Source: Muricea muricata (Eukaryota; Cnidaria; Anthozoa; Malacalcyonacea; Plexauridae). From it: a stretch of DNA of 64,000 nucleotides. The notes below the pieces were generated by a model. It had not been told where the DNA came from, made no database searches, and was given only the letters and a program-made list of their open reading frames with translations. The first letter of the stretch is position 1, and each line of letters starts with the position of its first letter. The DNA is taken from the NCBI GenBank assembly GCA_963855995.1, contig OY979716.1, positions 86,630,250 through 86,694,249 on the forward strand. Reading direction: 5' to 3'. The translations under genes and the position numbers were made by a program. Positions 52,643-61,060 of this stretch are shown piece after piece.

Positions 52643-52687
52643 CGTTATCTCTTTAATGCTCTTTGATGAATGAATACATATGTATTT

Positions 52688-53314
52688 TTACTTTTGCATA
52701 TATACTATATGTCTTTCTCCAGGTAAAATATTGGTGCGTAAACGTATATTTTCAGGAGATTGAGGATGACAATCAATAAGCAAATAACTATATGGTTCCT
52801 TGGTAGCGTCATGGTAAGAATCCATTAAGTACTGGGTCCGGCCTGGGAACATTTGTTTGGCTAATGTAGAAATCCCCAAAGAATCCCGAGGGTTTTTAAA
52901 GACTATAATGTAATGGGAATTCAAACTGATGGTTCTCGATAATTTCCCTGGAGGGAATAAATTTTGCGTAAGGTAAAATACGGAAATGCCTTTATGATGG
53001 AAACCACGTGTAAATAAATCAGAAACACGTTGGTCTTTAGAACATTCACTCATTAAATCATCCAATATTAATAATGTTTGTTCATGACCCTGCGTTAAAT
53101 GGTTTAAATCTTTTGGGAACCCTTCAACAAAGTCTACACCCCGTAAATTATCAAATTCCTTCTGATATTCTCCATAACAGTAAATCACCTTCGTTGGGAC
53201 GGGGTGAAATAACTTATTTAGATGTTGTAATAATCTACGAACCAAATATGATTTCCCGCTCTGGCTTTGCCCTGATATATAAAAGTTGGCCGGTACTTTA
53301 AATCTCACATCCAT
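52688..53314 (-). CDS. FtsK/HerA (A32-like) genome-packaging ATPase
   Basis: It pumps the DNA into the capsid using ATP. Walker A is ISGQSQSGKSYLV (residues about 13-24), Walker B is TLLILDDLMSE (about 80-90), and the sensor-like VFYLTQNLFPPG follows (about 112-123). At 208 aa it is full length and uninterrupted. This compact form is typical of Polintons and virophages. It heads a - strand structural cluster with gaps of 45, 36 and -4 nt. The ATG at 53,314 is the only reasonable start. Confidence 0.9.
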   Translation of the reverse strand: MDVRFKVPANFYISGQSQSGKSYLVRRLLQHLNKLFHPVPTKVIYCYGEYQKEFDNLRGVDFVEGFPKDLNHLTQGHEQTLLILDDLMSECSKDQRVSDLFTRGFHHKGISVFYLTQNLFPPGKLSRTISLNSHYIIVFKNPRDSLGISTLAKQMFPGRTQYLMDSYHDATKEPYSYLLIDCHPQSPENIRLRTNILPGERHIVYMQK

Positions 53315-53452
53315 AACGTTACGCGTGTAGATGATAAATAAACTAGAAACTATGTGTGAACACGTCTCTTATACATATTATTCAACTCTTACAAAACCGT
53401 GTGTAAATATACAAACAATAGTAAAACCTAAATATAGGTTACTGTAGTAATT

Positions 53453-53809
53453 TTATGAAAGACTATACGAGTACAGTGCATATCCAATTCCCGAGCATAT
53501 TCTTCGTATTAGGCTGCGTCTACCTCTTACAATGTCCTTTATAGAAGGTACCACTAAACGGACGGCTTCACGTGTTTTATCTTCAGGAATATTCATTCGG
53601 TAAACAAGTGCCAAATAAGCCACGGCGCGTCCTATACTGCTTATGTTCATTGTACCAAAAACATTTACCAAATCATCTGAATTCAAGCTGTTTGCTGCAT
53701 TGTCGTACATCCCCTCATGGTTTTCAAGTATGTAATGAATGTACTGGGATAGTATTGTTATATCAACAGTTATATTATTTCTCCGCAGCTCGTCAGCTAT
53801 AACCTCCAT
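53453..53809 (-). CDS. Helical protein, possibly Bcl-2-like (tentative)
   Basis: This 118-aa all-helical protein has FGTMNISSIGRAVAYLALVY, which resembles the BH1 pattern (Gly-Arg-hydrophobic-hydrophobic-Ala-aromatic) of Bcl-2 family proteins. The C-terminus is basic then aromatic (RRSLIRRICSGIGYALYSYS). No BH2 Trp motif or clear membrane anchor is seen, and it is short for the family. Bcl-2 homologues are reported in adintovirus-like Polintons, which makes the idea reasonable. It lies behind motif array 3 with a TATATA at 53,850-53,857, 45 bp before the ATG, so it is an early-type gene. Confidence 0.4.
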   Translation of the reverse strand: MEVIADELRRNNITVDITILSQYIHYILENHEGMYDNAANSLNSDDLVNVFGTMNISSIGRAVAYLALVYRMNIPEDKTREAVRLVVPSIKDIVRGRRSLIRRICSGIGYALYSYSLS

Positions 53810-53861
53810 CTTTTAGACACTATATACAGTATTCACTTTTTTCATCTAATATATAGTTTCA

Positions 53862-53988
53862 ATAAGTGCATTTTCTAGAAAGTACGTTTTTAAAAAGTGC
53901 GTTTTTGAAAAGTGCACCCTTGAAAAGTATGTTTCCTGGGAAGCACGTTTTTAAAAAAGTACATTTTGAAAAGTGCATTTTTAAAATC
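53862..53988. promoter_or_regulatory. Early motif array 3 (about 8 units)
   Basis: Units such as AAAGTGCGTTTTTG, AAAAGTGCACCCTTG and AAAAGTACATTTTG occur every ~16 bp, from just inside the end of the polymerase gene to the promoter of the - gene at 53,809. Confidence 0.75.
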
Positions 53989-56900
53989 CATAAGGTAATG
54001 TTTCATAGTTCTCCATGATAACACGCTTATCATACACAACACGATAATCTTTCTTCATTTTCTTCGTGACAATATTTTTCTTCTTTTTATCACGTGTAAT
54101 TTTAAAAGGCATCTCAATGGTTACTTTCGCTTCCGTATTGCAATTACTTTGTAAGTAAACAAGAGAACTAACAACATCATGATTAAGCTTCCCCGAAGCC
54201 GTGTAATCCAAGGTAATACCACGGATTTTAGTATCCGTCTTACCATTCTTGGTGCGGTAAGCGTAATTCTTAGGTCCCCCTGAGACAAAAGACGTAATAT
54301 AATCTCCATCCAATTCATCTGTGAGATCTCCCAAATAATTCCCTAAAGGTGGATCTGGTTCATTTGGTTTATGGACATAAATCACGGAATCTGTATCGTA
54401 ATAAAGGACACGCTCTTGTAAAATATCTAACAAACCGTATAGTTTTAGTCATGCATAGGCTGTAGTAAAGGCAGCAATTACTACGTTAACTTTTATTCTG
54501 CTCAGCAAACTCTTCGGCATTCCTGTACTGGACTTCAAGCATACTTTCGTTCACCATACGTGCATCACATACTTCAAATTCAGCAGAGTACAAAAGCTCA
54601 AAAAAACGATTGGGCTCTTGTACCATCTCGGTCTTGGTTAAATTAGAACGTTGCGCAAATTTCCCTAGAAAATAAAATTAAAAATTAACTCTAGGATTAC
54701 TACTAATGGTAGTTTAAACATTTTTTATATACATACCCCATAACGAATTGAGCATAAGTTTTGCTAAAGAATGCAAGCCAGGGTTGTATTCAATCTTCTC
54801 CGGGTCAAGATGAATTCCTTCGTGCTCGTAATACTCATCGATATACACTTGCCTCTGTTCTTCCGTAATGCAATCTTTAGGGTAACCGCTGGCTTCTTGT
54901 TTTATCTTCAGGAATATATTTACATACTCTTTAAACAATTCGTCAGTATGATTTGGGAAATGCCAGACTTCGTGGATTTTTGAAATTTGGTACCCTTTTT
55001 CGATAGCTTTCATTAACTCCACGTGACACCACGTACCAAGGATAGATCTTTCTTGCTCGGAATGTGTACATGTGGTTTTATTCAAGGTGTCGGCACAGGA
55101 TTTACAGAGGGAACATGAGTTTATCCTGGGTACGGTAAGGAAGAACGGGATGTCGTAGACCTCTGGGCGGTAATACTGTACATTTGATTAAACCAAAGTA
55201 CGAAGAAATATCATCAAAATTCTCTGTTATGATTACGGGATGACCAATCACAGTTTCTGTTGATTTATTGCACCAGGGATACAAACTTGTAAAATCTACA
55301 TATCTAAAAACAGAGTATAATTTTAAAATATTACTTTGAAAATAAATACTATAAAAATGTCCTGAAAGTACATAACCCCTACCTAATTTCCTCATCTTCT
55401 TGACATACGTGGAGCAATTTAGCTGCATTGGTACGCCCCCCATAGAATGCATCACGCGGTTGCAAAGGATCAATAAGCTCGTGCTCTTCAAAATAACATT
55501 TCATATCTTCATTATGTTCTATTTCTTTCATTAAATCACATTCCCACATTTCTACAACATTAAAACCTTCTCTTTTAAGATAACAGATTTTCTCCAATGT
55601 ATCTTCATGAAGCTGTTGCATAGTCTTTCCATTTACAGAATTCACCGTCTCTCTCCCATAACAGTTCAAACAACCTGTGGAAAAAATAATAAATAAGTGT
55701 ATTCCTGATTAAATTAAATAAAATTTTACATAACTTATCGTGCCAAAAACATCCTTGAAACTCGTATGCTGTGTGACGCTCTTCACAGTAGCCATCCAAT
55801 GAATACTTTCCAACACGTTTCTCCCCACCATTCCTGACATGTTCAATATGTATATTGTCCTCTTGCGACGTATAAGATAACCATTTAACAGCTAAGTTGG
55901 ACTGTTTCATTTTCAGATAATGATCAGGTTGAAAAAAGCAATAGTCTCCTTCTTTAAGAAATTTGTACGATAAACCTCGTGACATGCACTCGCAATTGTT
56001 AAGCATTTGTCAAACGGGTCGATGTCAGTAATCTCGCGAAGCATTTCACGAAATTCCATGCAACATTTCCGTAAAATATCAACATCAGATCGACAATATT
56101 TGATAATCTCTTCGTTAAAATTGAATATATGCTCATTATCCCTTTGCTCTTTATGCCATATGCGAAATGCCTCTCTAACCTTGGGTTTCATTGAATTCGG
56201 TGCGTAGTAGGGCTCAGGTGGAATAGGACCTACATAATTTTCATTCTCTTCTCTGTTGAACAGGTGTGGGAAGTACCCTTTGCATAATTCACTCATCCCG
56301 AAAGTTTGAGGAAATTTAGCCAAACTCATAGGTATGAAATTGAGGGAATCAATGAACTTTATGTTAAACATTGGAATTGTCATTGAAAGGATCTTTGCAC
56401 CTCTTAAAATAACTTCGTACTTAACAGCATTTTCATTGAGGAAATTCTGAATAAAATAACCGTCATACCCTTGAAAATTATGCGCTACTACGATACTACA
56501 ATCTTTGTGTTCCTTCATGAATAGCCATTTGCAAAAATCGACATTCGTATTCTTCCCCTGGAATAGCCACTCATCCCCAGCTTCATTATGTACAATACAT
56601 AAATTAGGTTTATGGATTCCATCTTCCTGTGTACATTCAAAGTCCAAGAACAATAATTCATTATACTGACTTTCCTCTGACTGTTCGGTTGGTTGTATGT
56701 AACACTTGTGCACGTCTAGCCCTTTAAGAATCACTCCGCATGTAGAACATTTCCTCCCGCATACATGATTCTTAATATTTGCAACACTCGTAGATTTTCC
56801 ACATTTTTCACATTTCTTTATTCCTTGACAAACTGATTTCCCCCCGCCTATTGGTTCTTTATGACAATCATAACACGTTTTACTTTTAAACCAACGACCA

Positions 56901-57758
56901 CACTGTTCACATCCCATCGGATCTTGTACAGTACATTCAAACAAACGGCATGATTTGCACATCCCTGGGCAAATATGACTAAGGGTATGATCATAAGACT
57001 GCCTGCACTTATGACAGAAATAGGACCTACCCAAGAACGCAGGCATGGAGGTGATAACATCGTAATGATTGTGATGCAAATATAGGTAAATAGGTTTAGC
57101 TTCTGAGGTTGTAGGCTTGGGTGGGTATATAATGCTATTGTTATGATCTGCAGAGACTATGTTTATTTCATAGGCTGTAAGATATTCCTGGAACTTTTTT
57201 ACCTCAGGTATACCACAGGGTCCTAAAGGTACATTAGCCACCCTATGCAACTCTCTTGCTCTTTTCTCTTGGACCCTTTTTTCAGTGTTCTTTAAACTGT
57301 ACTTCGGGTCTTTTTCAATCTTTGCAATGGCCATTACAAGTGCTCGGGCTAAACACAAGTCATCTTTATTATATATGGTTACAACTGACCTTTTACTACG
57401 TAAAAACTCCTTTATATCGAGATGCACACGTCCCATCTTCCCCTTACCTTGAGGCGCTTCAACGTGTACCAAATCGACTACGACCGTATCATTCAAACGG
57501 AAATCGCGGTTAGACTGAATAACACGCTCAATTTGAGAAAAAAACACGTTCAGGTGTAAGTTGTAGTACGGGCATGAACGGTAATGAAATAGGTGTGTCC
57601 AATTGAGTAGAACGCAAAACGAAACGTACTTGGTCTTTTTCATTCATGCCGCCAGTTATATCGTTCAATAATTGTTCAAAAACCCCTTGAGTACGTTCAT
57701 AACTTTCAATTAAATCGAGATCGTCCTCGGAGTTATTAAAACGTACCGAGTAATTCAT
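53981..57758 (-). pseudogene. Protein-primed family B DNA polymerase with three small introns, broken
   Basis: It replicates the linear element. The N-terminus starts at the ATG 57,758 (MNYSVRFNNSEDDLDL). Then CxxC-rich zinc segments (about 57,010-56,740), exonuclease LLFLDFECT, VVAHNFQGYDGYFIQ and YCRSDVDIL, and polymerase DFTSLYP, NSLWG and YYDTDSVIY. Introns: 55,675-55,738 (donor AT instead of GT), 55,304-55,382 and 54,665-54,736 (both GT-AG). Breaks: frameshifts at the A6 run 57,539-57,544, the A6 run 55,931-55,936, near 55,101-55,110 and at the T4 run 54,491-54,494; nonsense TGA at 54,449-54,451. It cannot yield a full product as sequenced. It is about 1,150 codons, the usual Polinton size. 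Confidence 0.9.
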
Positions 57759-57767
57759 TGCTGTTGT

Positions 57768-58064
57768 TCAGAATTTTTTAGATTTTATCTGCTTCACGTT
57801 CTCTATTACATAAAAGTTTTCTTCCGGTAATGTATTAATTTCATCACTTGACACAGAACTTTTACGCTTTTCCCCACGTCCCGTTTGAGCATCTTCCTCG
57901 ACATCCCAGACCCAATTATCGTCAGAATCGCTCCATTCCCATGATATATTTTCATTTACATCCCAAACCCAATCGTCATCGCCGTCGCTCCACTCCCCTA
58001 AAGTATTTTTATTAGCACTATGAAACCCATCACCTGCTCCATTTCTTGAATTTTCACGCTCCAT
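57768..58064 (-). CDS. Acidic Trp/Asp-repeat protein, 98 aa
   Basis: The true ATG is 58,064; the longer ORF uses a TTG. Two near-identical units, WSDGDDDWVWDVNEN and WSDSDDNWVWDVEED, make an acidic, Trp-rich repeat; a basic patch (GRGEKRKSS) and C-terminal KQIKSKKF follow. Acidic-aromatic repeats often mimic DNA or bind basic proteins, but that is inference. Its stop is 9 nt before the polymerase ATG, so the two are probably co-transcribed. It is divergent from the zf-GRF gene, with array 4 between them. Confidence 0.6.
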   Translation of the reverse strand: MERENSRNGAGDGFHSANKNTLGEWSDGDDDWVWDVNENISWEWSDSDDNWVWDVEEDAQTGRGEKRKSSVSSDEINTLPEENFYVIENVKQIKSKKF

Positions 58065-58138
58065 ACCGCTTTGTCCTAACCCCAACAGGGATTGATAGTC
58101 CCCTACAAAAGTGGCGGAAAAATAGCGGAAAATCTTAC

Positions 58139-58292
58139 TTTCCAGAAAAGTACATTTAGGAAAAGTACATTTAGGAAAAGTACATTTTTGGAAAAGTACA
58201 TTTTTGGGAAAGTGCGTTTTTGGGGAAAGTGCGTTTTTGGGAAAGTGCGTTTTTGGGAAAGTGCGTTTTGGGAAAGTGCGTTTTTAAAAAAG
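58139..58292. promoter_or_regulatory. Early motif array 4 (about 10 units), divergent
   Basis: The most regular array: AAAAGTACATTTAGG units on the left change to AAAGTGCGTTTTTGGG units on the right, ~16 bp each. TATAAATA (58,318-58,325) follows on the + side, 44 bp before the zf-GRF ATG. Confidence 0.85.
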
Positions 58293-58361
58293 TGCCTTAT
58301 AGTGAGACTTAAAACCCTATAAATAAAACGGCATTAAACTCGAAATTGCACCAGTTCCGAA

Positions 58362-59192
58362 ATGCTTTGTTTACACGGTAAACCTGCTGTAACGTCAACA
58401 ACTGATAAAGGTACTTTCTTGTTTTGCGGAGAACCTTTCAGTTGTAATTTTGTATGTCCTGTAGAACATGCATCCTTGTATGAGAAAGCTATACAAAAAT
58501 TCTTAACAACTAAGCAAACACGACCTGCGTGTTGTGCTATTGGCACTACTGAAGAACGACGTTATGCCAGAATCAGAGTGGTCAGGGACGCATCGAAAGC
58601 AAGTTTTGGTCGTCCCTTTTTTGTATGCTCGAAAGAGAAAGACAAATGTCATTACTTCGAGTGGGGAGATGAAATTATTACCCCAAAACCGCTATGTTTA
58701 CATGGAAAACCTTGTACAATGCAGGTTGTGAAAAAAGAAGGTCCAAACCAAGGGCGAAGCTTCTTATGTTGTGCTGAATCAGTCCAAGAGAGCTGTAAAT
58801 TTTTCCTTTGGGCCAAGACAACTAACCCTAAAGAAGTTGATGAAGACCCCCTCGAACCTGGCTGCTATTGTCTGTTTACCAACCCTACATCTTACCAATA
58901 TACAGTGAAAAATACGAGAGTAAAATTTACTAGCAGAGAAACGGACCGCAAGAAAGCGTATGCCGAATTCCTACGTTGTAATGAAAAACCTATACCTACG
59001 ACCCCTCCTAAAGATGATGAAACAACGGAAAGTCCAGCAACCTCCTTTAGTGAAACCTTCCGAATGCCACCCGCCTGCAAAAGAGGTAACTGTGGCCACT
59101 TCGAGTGCTACTTCGATCAAGAGGCCAAAAGAAAGAAAAGCACCATCCAAGGACCCCCTCTTCTAAATGCCCTGACCTATCCTTCACTATAG
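58362..59192 (+). CDS. Triple zf-GRF zinc-finger protein
   Basis: Three zf-GRF-like modules bind single-stranded DNA in host repair proteins such as NEIL3, APEX2 and TOP3A (known of the family). Module 1, residues 3-32: CLHGKP .. FLFCGEPFSCNF. Module 2, about 58-105: a degenerate start, then FGRPFFVCSKEKDKCHYFEW. Module 3, about 111-150: CLHGKPCTMQVVKKEGPN then QGRSFLCCAESVQESCKFFL. A Cys-rich segment near the end (CKRGNCGHFECYF) may be a fourth site. The ORF ends at 59,192, but another frame stays open to 59,332, so a 3' frameshift is possible. It could coat single strands exposed during protein-primed replication. Confidence 0.75.
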   Translation: MLCLHGKPAVTSTTDKGTFLFCGEPFSCNFVCPVEHASLYEKAIQKFLTTKQTRPACCAIGTTEERRYARIRVVRDASKASFGRPFFVCSKEKDKCHYFEWGDEIITPKPLCLHGKPCTMQVVKKEGPNQGRSFLCCAESVQESCKFFLWAKTTNPKEVDEDPLEPGCYCLFTNPTSYQYTVKNTRVKFTSRETDRKKAYAEFLRCNEKPIPTTPPKDDETTESPATSFSETFRMPPACKRGNCGHFECYFDQEAKRKKSTIQGPPLLNALTYPSL

Positions 59193-59447
59193 ACCCCGCC
59201 ACCTGTTTTGGTAAAGCTTTGGAACCGTATTCAGAGGATGGTCGTATCAGTGGAGAAAAGTTTAGAGAAATTGAATCCCAACACAAGTGTTGCACCTACG
59301 ATACATGTAGAGCAACTACAGAACAAGAATAACTCTGACTAATATATGATGACAGTAACATTATTATAAGAATTAACCCGTTTGCGGGCTTAGACAATGT
59401 TGTAAAGCACAAAAGAATTGTTGAATATTGAACTTTAAATTAAAAAA

Positions 59448-59478
59448 CACACTTTTTCAAAAATGCACTTTTCAAAAC
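59448..59478. promoter_or_regulatory. Early motif array 5 (2 units)
   Basis: CACACTTTTTCAAAAATGCA followed by CTTTTCAAAAC; TATAAAA at 59,511 is 40 bp before the ATG at 59,551. Confidence 0.7.
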
Positions 59479-59550
59479 CCTCCTTCACATAAAAACCCCC
59501 GCCTGGAAAGTATAAAAACATACAACACCGGGAAGGTAACCGGGAAGGTT

Positions 59551-60015
59551 ATGGGTTTCTACTACTACTTCTCAAGAGATTTATTCGAAGATGTTTATAG
59601 AGAATTTTTAAATAACCGTTTACATATTATTTTTCCAGGCCAGTACAAAAAATCGAAATACTTTAAAAAAGCTGTACAAAGACTCATATCCAACATATGC
59701 ATATTAAATCCAACAAATGATGTTGGACACATAATCCACGAGTTTTTGAAATCGCGCCTTTTTAGAAAACCCGAATATAAAAAAGGTGTGTATAAGGAAA
59801 TTAAGTACAAAATTTTACCTACCCTTTGGGAGAATCGTAAAGCAATCGAGCGGAAAAAACAGAAAAAATTAACATTCCTATCCCGCGAACTATACAATGC
59901 TGGACGTTACACCGAAGCACACATTGTACGAACCATTGTGAAACCATGCATACGCGATATGAACATGAAGTGGAGTAAAATGAAAGCCGAGCAAAAATTA
60001 AAAGCCTGCGAGTGA
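59551..60015 (+). CDS. Basic early-type protein, 154 aa, unrecognised
   Basis: The start is the ATG at 59,551, 40 bp after TATAAAA. The product is helical and strongly basic (YKKSKYFKKAVQRLISNICI, KKGVYKEIKYKILPTLWENR, KAIERKKQKKLTFLSREL). It ends with MKWSKMKAEQKLKACE. No known domain is seen. It belongs to the right-end early cluster and ends just before array 6. Confidence 0.6.
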   Translation: MGFYYYFSRDLFEDVYREFLNNRLHIIFPGQYKKSKYFKKAVQRLISNICILNPTNDVGHIIHEFLKSRLFRKPEYKKGVYKEIKYKILPTLWENRKAIERKKQKKLTFLSRELYNAGRYTEAHIVRTIVKPCIRDMNMKWSKMKAEQKLKACE

Positions 60016-60056
60016 AAGTGTTAACACGTCACGTAAGTACGAAATCATTACTTCCC

Positions 60057-60153
60057 GAAAACGCACTTTCCCAAAAACGCACTTTCACAAAAAATGTACT
60101 TTTTCAAAAATGTACTTTTTCAAAAATGTACTTTTTTCAAAAATGTACTTTCC
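60057..60153. promoter_or_regulatory. Early motif array 6 (about 6 units)
   Basis: CAAAAACGCACTTTCA units change to CAAAAATGTACTTTTT units every ~16 bp, then TATAAAAG at 60,162, 33 bp before the ATG at 60,195. Confidence 0.8.
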
Positions 60154-60194
60154 AAAAAAGCTATAAAAGGGGAAAAAGCATAGAATTATCACTT

Positions 60195-60422
60195 ATGGAT
60201 TTGTATTTCTTAGATGACAGAAGCCTAATCATAGCTAAATCCACATCAATCCAATTAATACAAGAGGTGGAGATTGTTAGAACTATTGGTTGCCATCGTT
60301 TTAGTGGTCTAAGTGGTAAAGAGGCATTTGATATATTGGTTAAGAATTTCCTACAAGACAATGGTGCTCCAGATAGACTCAGAGATAAAGAGAATAAATG
60401 CCAAATTAACGAAAATAAATGA
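60195..60422 (+). CDS. Small early-type protein, 75 aa
   Basis: The start ATG at 60,195 follows TATAAAAG by 33 bp. The product is MDLYFLDDRSLIIAK followed by a helical part (GKEAFDILVKNFLQDNGAPD). No family is recognised. Its last ~20 codons overlap the next ORF in another frame. Either the two genes overlap, or this is one coiled-coil protein broken by a frameshift near 60,370-60,390. Confidence 0.5.
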   Translation: MDLYFLDDRSLIIAKSTSIQLIQEVEIVRTIGCHRFSGLSGKEAFDILVKNFLQDNGAPDRLRDKENKCQINENK

Positions 60423-60606
60423 AGAACTAGAGAAACTGGATGATTCCATATCAGGGACTGATGGGGGCATCATGGATATATACCGATTTGAAAAAGAGCT
60501 TGAAGATAAACTCGACGCTTTGGAAGAGGAGTTGGCAACTATTAAAAACGAGAACCTAAAATTGAAGGAACAGTTTGATTCAATAATTAAACAACTCCCA
60601 CACTAG
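60361..60606 (+). CDS. Coiled-coil protein, 81 aa, at the right end
   Basis: From the ATG at 60,361 the product is almost wholly coiled coil with a short break: IKRINAKLTKINEELEKLDD, then FEKELEDKLDALEEELATIK and NENLKLKEQFDSIIKQ. It is in a different frame from the preceding gene and overlaps it by 62 nt. It is the last ORF before the right terminal repeat. Confidence 0.5.
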   Translation: MVLQIDSEIKRINAKLTKINEELEKLDDSISGTDGGIMDIYRFEKELEDKLDALEEELATIKNENLKLKEQFDSIIKQLPH

Positions 60607-60780
60607 AGATAAACTTGAACATTTGGTTTAATTAAACTATGTTACATATGCTGTTACTATAAGAAAATTAAACTGTCCAATAGCCTTAAACATTATTGAA
60701 AAAATTTTTATTAAAAAAGGTGTTATTTTTTATTAAAAAGGTGTAATGGATCATAACAAACGCTTACTATTACTTAAGGG

Positions 60781-60910
60781 GGAGGCTACTATTCGAAAGG
60801 AGCTATATTAATGTGTCGGGACTTCAGTCCCTGAAAACAACAACCAGGGGGGTGAGGTACAGTTTTTAAGGGGGAGGTTACTATTAGAGGGGGCTGAAGT
60901 ACCGATACAG
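60781..60910 (-). repeat. Right terminal inverted repeat of the Polinton
   Basis: Complement of 29,245-29,374 with three differences over 130 bp. The 170 bp between the last ORF and this repeat are AT-rich, with an AAAAAGGTGT direct repeat at about 60,715-60,742. Confidence 0.9.
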
Positions 60911-61060
60911 CACTACTATGCTTTACACTGGTTGCCTCTTGTGTATAGGATTCAGTATAAAATTTTATTGTTAACTTTTAAATGTACACCCGGACTAGCC
61001 CCAAAATAGTTAATGGATCTTATTAATATTAGAAGGCGTACTAGGTACAGTTTAAGGGGC
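60911..61060 (+). pseudogene. LINE 3' coding piece, right of the big insertion
   Basis: It reads ALHWLPLVYRIQYKILLLTF, KCTPGLAPK, a stop, then LMDLINIRRRTRYSL. This continues the reverse-transcriptase C-terminus left at 29,240 (HITPVL). It ends near 61,060, where the LINE match is lost. Confidence 0.8.

Larger units (their letters stand above)
29245..60910. mobile_element. Polinton/Maverick with internal Helentron, 31.67 kb
   Basis: Its 130-bp terminal inverted repeats (29,245-29,374 and 60,781-60,910) differ at only three positions. The LINE reading frame is interrupted at the left end and resumes after the right end, which shows one insertion. The gene set (protein-primed PolB, rve integrase with chromodomain, FtsK/A32-type ATPase, adenain-type protease, capsid-type proteins) defines a Polinton. 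Subtracting the Helentron (about 30.2-41.2 kb) leaves about 20 kb. A clean 6-bp target duplication is not visible; both flanks carry TAT near the junction, so the exact ends could differ by a few bases. Confidence 0.88.

Noticed and set aside
41481-60153. CRISPR-like array, suggested by regularly spaced short repeats
   Set aside because: Units are contiguous, degenerate and AT-rich with no spacers, in a eukaryotic element; a promoter array explains them.
29245-60910. A free viral contig or contamination
   Set aside because: Both ends are joined to two halves of the same LINE, so the element is integrated in the animal genome.
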